Positions 58,649-64,000 of a stretch of DNA of 64,000 nt are shown here, piece by piece (positions within the stretch are counted from its first letter, which is position 1; every line of letters begins with the position of its first letter). Source of the stretch: Pseudomonas sp. ICMP22404 (GTDB lineage: Bacteria > Pseudomonadota > Gammaproteobacteria > Pseudomonadales > Pseudomonadaceae). The notes beneath the pieces were generated by a model that had not been told where the DNA came from, did not search any database, and saw only the letters and a list, made by a program, of their open reading frames with translations. The translations under genes were made by a program, and so were the position numbers. The DNA is taken from positions 558,001 to 622,000 of the forward strand of contig NZ_VCNG01000001.1 in the NCBI RefSeq assembly GCF_006227205.1, in the 5' to 3' direction.

Positions 58649-60081
58649 CACTCCAGTACAGTGGTGAACACTTTGCCTGGGTTCATTAACCCGGCGGGGT
58701 CCAGCGTGCGTTTGATGGCACGCATCAACTCGATCTCCAGGGGGTCCTTGAAGCGAACTGCCGCCTCAGGCTTGGCTTGCCCCAAGCCATGCTCGGCGCT
58801 GATGCTGCCGTTGAAGGCGCTCGTCATCCGGTAGATGACTTGCATGATCGCGTGTTCATGAGTCCTGAACGAGGCGTCCGCATCGCCGAGCGGCTTGCTG
58901 ATGTTGTAGTGCAGGTTGCCATCGCCCATGTGGCCATAAGAAACAATGCGCACGCCAGGAAAGTCCCGTTGCAGGGCCTTGTCGGTGCACTCGATGAATT
59001 CCGGTATCCGGCTCACGGGCACGCTGATGTCATGCTTGAGGCTCGGACCTTCATGATTCTGCGCCTCGGAAATGCCTTCGCGCAGTGCCCAGAGCGCCGC
59101 GGCTTGTGCCTGGTTGCCGGCCAATACCGCATCAATGACCCACCCACGCTCAAAGGCGTCGGCCAGGCCGTTTTCAAGCAGCAGTGCCAACGGCGCGTCG
59201 GGCACGGTGTCGCGCAATTCAATCAAGGCGTACCAGGGGTGCTTCGTTGCCAGCGGGTCGCTGCAGCCGGCCACATGGTCCAGGACAAAATCCAGGCTCT
59301 GGCGCGACATCATTTCGAAGCCCGTCAGGCGGTCGGCACACAAGCCGCGAACATGGCCGATCAGGTCCACCGCCGCCTGCGGCGAAGGCAGCGCGACCCA
59401 GGCTGTCGCCGTGCTGTGGGTCATCGGGAACAGTTTGAGCACCGCCGCCGTGATGATCCCGAGAGTGCCCTCCGAGCCGATGAATAAGTGCTTGAGATCG
59501 TAACCGGTATTGTCTTTGCGCAGCCCCCGCAACCCGTTCCAGACGCGACCGTCAGGCAGCACCACTTCCAGGCCGAGGGTAAGCTCACGCATGTTGCCGT
59601 ATCGCAGCACTGCCGTGCCGCCGGCATTGGTCGCCAGGTTGCCGCCCACCGTGCAACTGCCCTCCGCTCCCAGCGAGAGCGGAAACAGGCGACCGGCCTG
59701 GTGGGCGGCATCCTGCAATTGTTGCAGGATCACCCCGGCCTCGACCGTGATGGTTTCGTTAGCCAGATCGATGTCACGGATACGTTTCATCCGGGTCAAG
59801 GACAACACCAGCTGATTGCCAGAGGGGTCAGGAATCGAGCCGCCGCACAAGCCGGTGTTGCCGCCTTGCGGCACCAAGGCAACCTGGGCGTCATGACAGA
59901 TCCGTACAACCTCGGCCACCTCTTCGGTCGTCGCCGGACGTACCACCAAGGCCGCCAGGCCTTGATAGGCGTTACGCCAATCTGTCAGATAGCTTTGCAT
60001 CAGCTCTGGGTCGCGCACCAATCCTGCTTGCCCGACCACCTGCTCGATGCGTTGCAGCACCTCTTGGCTCAATGATGGCAT
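58648..60081 (-). CDS. FAD-linked D-2-hydroxyacid dehydrogenase (GlcD/D2HGDH-like)
   Basis: 477 residues of the FAD_binding_4 / FAD-oxidase C family. FAD-binding region PQGGNTGLCGGSIPDPSGNQLVLSL and GAEGSCTVGGNLATNAGGTAVLRYGNMRELTLGLEVVLPDG; catalytic-domain signature VSYGHMGDGNLHYNIS and ISAEHGLGQAKPEA. Relatives oxidise D-2-hydroxyglutarate, D-lactate or similar hydroxyacids. It is the last intact gene of a putative operon with an acid-sugar dehydratase and a TctCBA importer; its exact substrate is open. Confidence 0.9.
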   Translation of the reverse strand: MPSLSQEVLQRIEQVVGQAGLVRDPELMQSYLTDWRNAYQGLAALVVRPATTEEVAEVVRICHDAQVALVPQGGNTGLCGGSIPDPSGNQLVLSLTRMKRIRDIDLANETITVEAGVILQQLQDAAHQAGRLFPLSLGAEGSCTVGGNLATNAGGTAVLRYGNMRELTLGLEVVLPDGRVWNGLRGLRKDNTGYDLKHLFIGSEGTLGIITAAVLKLFPMTHSTATAWVALPSPQAAVDLIGHVRGLCADRLTGFEMMSRQSLDFVLDHVAGCSDPLATKHPWYALIELRDTVPDAPLALLLENGLADAFERGWVIDAVLAGNQAQAAALWALREGISEAQNHEGPSLKHDISVPVSRIPEFIECTDKALQRDFPGVRIVSYGHMGDGNLHYNISKPLGDADASFRTHEHAIMQVIYRMTSAFNGSISAEHGLGQAKPEAAVRFKDPLEIELMRAIKRTLDPAGLMNPGKVFTTVLE

Positions 60082-60099
60082 CCTCTGTCCTCGACCGGT

Positions 60100-61257
60100 T
60101 TACGGACGCTGCCCGAACGCCGCCTGGCTCGCCGTCCAACCCGCCACACGCTCGCTCAAGGACAACCCAAGGCCAGGGCGGGTAGGCACTAACATGCGTC
60201 CATCGCGGGTTTGCATGCGTTCGTTGAACAGAGGCTCCAGCCATTCGAAATGCTCAACCCATGGCTCGCGGCTATACGTGGCGGCCAGATGAATGTGCAG
60301 TTCCATGGCAAAGTGCGGCGCGATCATCAGTCCCGCTTGCTCGGCCAACGCCTGGACCTTGAGGTAAGGGGTAATGCCACCGACACGGGGCGCGTCGGGC
60401 ATCAGGTAATCGGCGGCGCGCAGCTTGATGAATTCCCAGTGCTCGGCAACGCTGGTGAGCATTTCACCGGTCGCGATCGGCGTGTCGAATTGCAGGGCCA
60501 GCGCGGCATGACCTTCAGCGTCGTAGCAATCCAACGGTTCCTCGATCCAGACCAGGTTGAACTGCTCGAGACGTCGACACATTCGCTGCGCAGCAGGTCG
60601 GTCCCATTGCTGGTTGGCATCCACCATCAACGGAAAGTCATCCCCCAGATGTTTGCGGATGGTGCTGACACGGCGCAGATCCAGCGCCTGGTCAGGCTGG
60701 CCGACCTTGAGCTTGATGCCCCCGATGCCCTTCTCCCGGGAAAGGTCGGTATTGATCATTAATTGGTCAAGCGGAGTGTGAAGGAACCCACCCGACGTGT
60801 TGTAGCACTGAACAGAATCGCGATGGGCGCCCAGCAAGCGAGCCAGGGAAAGATTTGCCCGCTTGGCTTTCAGATCCCACAAGGCGACATCAAACGCACC
60901 AATCGCCTGGGTGGCCAGACCGCTCCGCCCCACCGAAGCACCGGCCCAGCAGAGCTTGTCCCACAGCTTGGAAATGTCGCTGGGGTTTTCGCCAATGAGG
61001 CTGGGGGCAACTTCCTGGGCATGGGCAAATTGCCCAGGACCACCGGCGCGCTTGGAATAGCTGAATCCCAAGCCCCGATGGCCGTCCCTGGTTTCGATTT
61101 CCACAAACAGAATGGCGATTTCCGTCATCGGCTTCTGCCGACCGGTGAGCACCTTGGCGTCGCTGATGGGATTGGCCAGCGGCAGGTAGACCGAGGCCAC
61201 GCGCACCCAGGCAATACGGTCGTCGTCGGAGGAAGGTATTTGCGGCGTCTCTTGCAT
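60100..61257 (-). CDS. L-talarate/galactarate dehydratase-like enolase-superfamily enzyme
   Basis: 385 residues of the mandelate racemase subgroup. The KxK acid-base motif is GIGGIKLKVGQPDQA, the metal ligands sit in VDANQQWD, IEEPLD and ATGEMLT, and the second catalytic His is in APHFAMELHIHLAA. Stretches such as NTSGGFLHTPLDQL and EHFEWLEPLFNE closely resemble the Salmonella L-talarate/galactarate dehydratase as I remember it. The enzyme would dehydrate an aldaric acid to a keto-deoxy acid in the cytoplasm. It lies between the importer genes and the FAD dehydrogenase on the same strand; GGAGC precedes the start. Confidence 0.87.
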   Translation of the reverse strand: MQETPQIPSSDDDRIAWVRVASVYLPLANPISDAKVLTGRQKPMTEIAILFVEIETRDGHRGLGFSYSKRAGGPGQFAHAQEVAPSLIGENPSDISKLWDKLCWAGASVGRSGLATQAIGAFDVALWDLKAKRANLSLARLLGAHRDSVQCYNTSGGFLHTPLDQLMINTDLSREKGIGGIKLKVGQPDQALDLRRVSTIRKHLGDDFPLMVDANQQWDRPAAQRMCRRLEQFNLVWIEEPLDCYDAEGHAALALQFDTPIATGEMLTSVAEHWEFIKLRAADYLMPDAPRVGGITPYLKVQALAEQAGLMIAPHFAMELHIHLAATYSREPWVEHFEWLEPLFNERMQTRDGRMLVPTRPGLGLSLSERVAGWTASQAAFGQRP

Positions 61258-61342
61258 GGCTATGCTCCGAACGTTTTGGAGTCAGCCGCTGCCGCACGGG
61301 TTCGTGTGACAGCGGCATATACGCGGGAATGAAAACAGGCCA

Positions 61343-62863
61343 CTAACTGCGCATCAATTCGATAGCAGCGCTTTTCCTGTTGCGAATGACCGTCACCAGG
61401 TGCCAGGAGATAGACGCGGCGGCCAGGATGAGAAAGCCCGCTGAGATGGGGTTGGACAGGAAGCCGGTGAAATTGCCATCGGACAGCATCAAGCCACGAC
61501 GCAAATTGGTCTCCGCCATGGGGCCCAGGATGAAACCGATGATGAACGGCGCAATCGGCAACCCGCTCTTGACGAACCCGTAGCCCAGCAAGCCAAACAG
61601 CAGCACCGCCCAGACGTCGAAGATCCGGCTGTTCAGGCCAAATGCGCCAACCACACAGAGCACAAGGATGATCGGCAACAGAATGTGCTTGGGCACCGCC
61701 AGCAGTTTGATGAACATGCGCAGTCCGTAGAACTCGAGCACCAGCATCAGGACCGAAGCGAGGATCAGCGCGGCGAAGATCGTATAGACCAACGGCGCCT
61801 GGCTGATGAACAGCAGAGGCCCCGGCTGGATGCCGTGAATCATGAAACCGCCGAGCATCACAGCCGTGGTGGTATCGCCGGGAATGCCCAGGGTCAACAG
61901 CGGAATCATCGCGCCGCCAATGCCGGCGTTGTTTGCCGTCTCGCTGGCGACCACGCCGTCGATCTTGCCTTTGCCGAACTCTTCCGGGGTTTTGGAACGT
62001 TTCTTCGCCACGATATAAGAAACGATATTCGAGGTACCGGCACCGATACCGGGCAGGATACCAATGCCCAGGCCGATCAGGGATGAACGGGTGGCATTGG
62101 GCAGTTGACCGACGAACTCCTTCATCGAAAAACCAAAACCTTTTACGCCTTTCATGCTGACGTGCTGTGGTTTGGCTCGATGGCTCAGGCGTGCGCTTTC
62201 AGCAAACTTCAGCACTTCGGCCACTGCAAACATACCGATCATGACAGTGAGCATGGCAAAGCCGCCATTGAGGCTCGGCAGGTCAAACGTAAAACGGCGG
62301 ATCGCCTCGACCGGGGCAATCCCCACGGTGGAAAAGGCAAAGCCCAGGGCACCGGCGAACAGGCCTTTGACCAACGAGCCGGTGGACAGCGTGGCGATCA
62401 ACGTCAGCGAGAAAATCGCGATGGAAAAGTATTCGTGCGGGCCAAAACTCAAGGCCAGATCCGCCAGGATCGGAGCGATGAACATCAGCGCGGCGATACT
62501 GAAAATAGTGCCCAGGAACGAGAACACCACGCCGATCCCCAGCGCCTTGACGCCCATTCCCTTCTTCATCAACGGCCAACCATCGAATGTCGTGGCGATC
62601 GATGCCGGCGTTCCCGGTATGTTGAGCAATATCGCCGATATCAGTCCTCCCGAGGTGGCACCGACAAACAGCGCAACCAGCAGCGCCAGGCCCGTGCCAG
62701 GGCCCATCGAGTAAGTCAGGGGCAAGCACAACGCGATAGCCATGGTGGCCGAAAGCCCGGGCACCGCACCAAAAACAATCCCCACCGCAACGCCGAGTGT
62801 CATGAGGAAAAACACATAGGGAGTCAGTACGGCACCGAAGCCTTGCTGCATGAGTTCAATCAT
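61343..62863 (-). CDS. tctA: Tripartite tricarboxylate transporter large membrane subunit TctA
   Basis: 506 residues with about eleven membrane segments. Family signatures: GVAVGIVFGAVPGLSATMAIALCLPLTYSM, LLNIPGTPASIATTFDG and the second repeat PGIGAGTSNIVSYIVAKK and TLGIPGDTTTAVMLGG. TctA with TctB forms the sodium- or proton-driven channel that takes substrate from the periplasmic TctC. Start ATG 62863 has AGGAG; the tctB stop is nine bases upstream. The neighbouring dehydratase suggests aldaric acids as cargo. Confidence 0.95.
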   Translation of the reverse strand: MIELMQQGFGAVLTPYVFFLMTLGVAVGIVFGAVPGLSATMAIALCLPLTYSMGPGTGLALLVALFVGATSGGLISAILLNIPGTPASIATTFDGWPLMKKGMGVKALGIGVVFSFLGTIFSIAALMFIAPILADLALSFGPHEYFSIAIFSLTLIATLSTGSLVKGLFAGALGFAFSTVGIAPVEAIRRFTFDLPSLNGGFAMLTVMIGMFAVAEVLKFAESARLSHRAKPQHVSMKGVKGFGFSMKEFVGQLPNATRSSLIGLGIGILPGIGAGTSNIVSYIVAKKRSKTPEEFGKGKIDGVVASETANNAGIGGAMIPLLTLGIPGDTTTAVMLGGFMIHGIQPGPLLFISQAPLVYTIFAALILASVLMLVLEFYGLRMFIKLLAVPKHILLPIILVLCVVGAFGLNSRIFDVWAVLLFGLLGYGFVKSGLPIAPFIIGFILGPMAETNLRRGLMLSDGNFTGFLSNPISAGFLILAAASISWHLVTVIRNRKSAAIELMRS

Positions 62864-62872
62864 GGCCGTCTC

Positions 62873-63346
62873 CTAGAAATCCAATAGACCGACAGGCAGG
62901 AGCAAGTCGAAGCCATGGCGAAAAATGTAAAAGATCAACACTGACGAAACGACCGCGATGAACCCGTACAGGAGGTGCTTGACCTTCTGTTCCGCAGGGG
63001 TCAACACGATGAATTGGACGTACAGATAAAGCACGGTCATGACGATGAATCCCACGGGTTGCAGCAACGCGGTGTAAAGCAGCACCAATGCGAGGGACTT
63101 GAAGACCGTCGGATAATCAATCTGCTCGGTTTTTTCAGCGGGTTCGGCAGGTTGGTCCGGCAGCTTTCGCCACGCCCATAATTGCAACGCGCCCAACAGG
63201 CACAACGCAACGGCGAGCACCCAGGGCACAAACGCAGCATCGACGAAACTGCGGCGCGGCAGATTCAGGGTCAATACCAGATACGCCACGCCGGCACCGA
63301 GCATTGCAAGTCCGGCAATCAGCTCGTTTCTTTTATAGGAATCCAT
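62873..63346 (-). CDS. tctB: Tripartite tricarboxylate transporter small membrane subunit TctB
   Basis: 157 residues from the ATG at 63346 with AGGAG. Four membrane segments (LIAGLAMLGAGVAYLVLTLNL, FVPWVLAVALCLLGALQLW, ALVLLYTALLQPVGFIVMTVLYLYVQFIVL, LLYGFIAVVSSVLIFYIFRHGF) in the TctB pattern. It partners with TctA, encoded nine bases downstream, and TctC, encoded 69 bases upstream. Confidence 0.92.
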   Translation of the reverse strand: MDSYKRNELIAGLAMLGAGVAYLVLTLNLPRRSFVDAAFVPWVLAVALCLLGALQLWAWRKLPDQPAEPAEKTEQIDYPTVFKSLALVLLYTALLQPVGFIVMTVLYLYVQFIVLTPAEQKVKHLLYGFIAVVSSVLIFYIFRHGFDLLLPVGLLDF

Positions 63347-63415
63347 ACAGGCTCCTCTTGCTGGGAAGGACTGGGCTGTCGGGTGCCAGTACGCACCCGA
63401 GCCCGTCATGCGGTG

Positions 63416-64000
63416 TTATTTGGCCTTACGCATCTCGTCCTTGAACTGCATGAAGCTGTCGCGGGTTTTGTTGAGGGTCGCAATGGCTTCTTCGCTGCCC
63501 TGGAAGCTGACCGGTTGCTTGAACGACTTCTTCAGCTCCTCGGCGTATTCCGGCTCTTCGGTGATCTTCTTCATCGTATCGGCCATTTTCTTGACGATGG
63601 CCGGGTCCGTACCCTTCGGGAAGGCCACGACGTAAGGCTTGTCCAGGACCAGGTCCACGCCTTGTTCCTTGAAGGTCTTCACGTCACCCAGCAGTGCGTT
63701 GCGCTCGGCGTTGGGTTGACCCAGAGCGGTCATTTTGCCGCTGGTGATGTAATCCTGGACCGAGCCATAGCTGATGGCACCGAGGTCGATGCGCTTGCCC
63801 AGCAAGGCGACGATTTTTTCGGACACTGTGCCGCTGTCGACCATTTTCAATTTCACGCCGGCCAGCTTCTCGAACATCAGCCCTTGAAGATGGGAGAAGT
63901 TGCCCATTTCGGTACCGTAGGTGATGGTGCCGGGCTTGGCCTTGGCTTTTTCAATCAGTTGATCAAGGGTGTCGATGCCCGAGCTTTTCGCCGAGACAAA
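63416..64000 (-). CDS. tctC: Tripartite tricarboxylate transporter substrate-binding protein TctC (5' end outside window)
   Basis: About 195 C-terminal residues are visible; the frame is open to the window edge, so start and signal peptide lie to the right. TctC/Bug pattern: GTITYGTEMGNFSHLQGLMFEKLAGVKLKMV, YGSVQDYITSGKMTALGQ and VAFPKGTDPAIVKKMADTMKKI. Bug-type proteins bind carboxylic acids in the periplasm. It is the first visible gene of the acid-sugar operon. Confidence 0.93.
   Translation of the reverse strand, partial: FVSAKSSGIDTLDQLIEKAKAKPGTITYGTEMGNFSHLQGLMFEKLAGVKLKMVDSGTVSEKIVALLGKRIDLGAISYGSVQDYITSGKMTALGQPNAERNALLGDVKTFKEQGVDLVLDKPYVVAFPKGTDPAIVKKMADTMKKITEEPEYAEELKKSFKQPVSFQGSEEAIATLNKTRDSFMQFKDEMRKAK

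Overview
The window is typical chromosomal DNA of a Pseudomonas of the P. fluorescens group. It is GC-rich, carries the REP/REPIN family with core GAGCGAGCCTGCTCGC, and has two gene blocks whose order I recognise from memory from pseudomonad chromosomes: a pycB-pycA-LysR-RpiR-GGDEF/EAL-uvrD block, and a CobW/DUF1826/zigA/folE2 zinc block. Three parS-like ParB sites (35763-35776, 36277-36290, 45610-45623) suggest that the middle of the window lies in the origin-proximal domain. I found no rRNA, tRNA, CRISPR array, insertion sequence or prophage. About 44 protein genes and one gene remnant cover nearly all of the DNA.

Left end (1-10 kb): the 3' end of a large toxin-like protein. A MocR regulator then diverges from a paiB-like gene and two GNAT acetyltransferases. 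Next is a 1650-residue toxin/effector-like protein that combines a dermonecrotic-toxin-type region with an OTU cysteine-protease motif in which the candidate His precedes the Cys. 10-15 kb: a homocysteine S-methyltransferase, a two-gene amino-acid ABC importer with no ATPase, and a short-passenger autotransporter. 15-31 kb: two-subunit pyruvate carboxylase with a divergent LysR regulator, a small conserved protein, an RpiR regulator with a palindromic operator, a GGDEF/EAL protein, uvrD, a Tim44-like protein, a SUKH protein, a CPA2 antiporter, an acyl-CoA thioesterase and pdxY.

31-49 kb: a metal-homeostasis region. CobW GTPases (one is zigA), DUF1826, a small exported protein, zinc-independent GTP cyclohydrolase folE2 and a zinc-type ABC importer surround two strong Zur boxes. 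After clsA and cfa comes a tightly overlapped four-gene operon of three SPFH (HflK/HflC-like) proteins, one with a His-rich tail, and a P1B-type ATPase. A third Zur-like box lies just upstream of it, so this SPFH/P-type ATPase system may belong to the zinc-starvation response.

49-64 kb: a TPR-like exported protein and a DUF3142 lipoprotein, a GST with a LysR regulator, and a sulfatase/LTA-synthase-family membrane enzyme. A 247-residue Fe(II)/2-oxoglutarate enzyme follows; its facial triad reads HxG instead of HxD, the signature of BesD/HalD-type free-amino-acid radical halogenases. It diverges from a GlxA/FtrA-type regulator. The tail of that regulator runs antisense through a broken nudix (nudK-like) remnant, which marks a recombination junction. 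The right end is a talarate/galactarate-type acid-sugar operon with a TctCBA importer, an enolase-superfamily dehydratase and a FAD-linked dehydrogenase.
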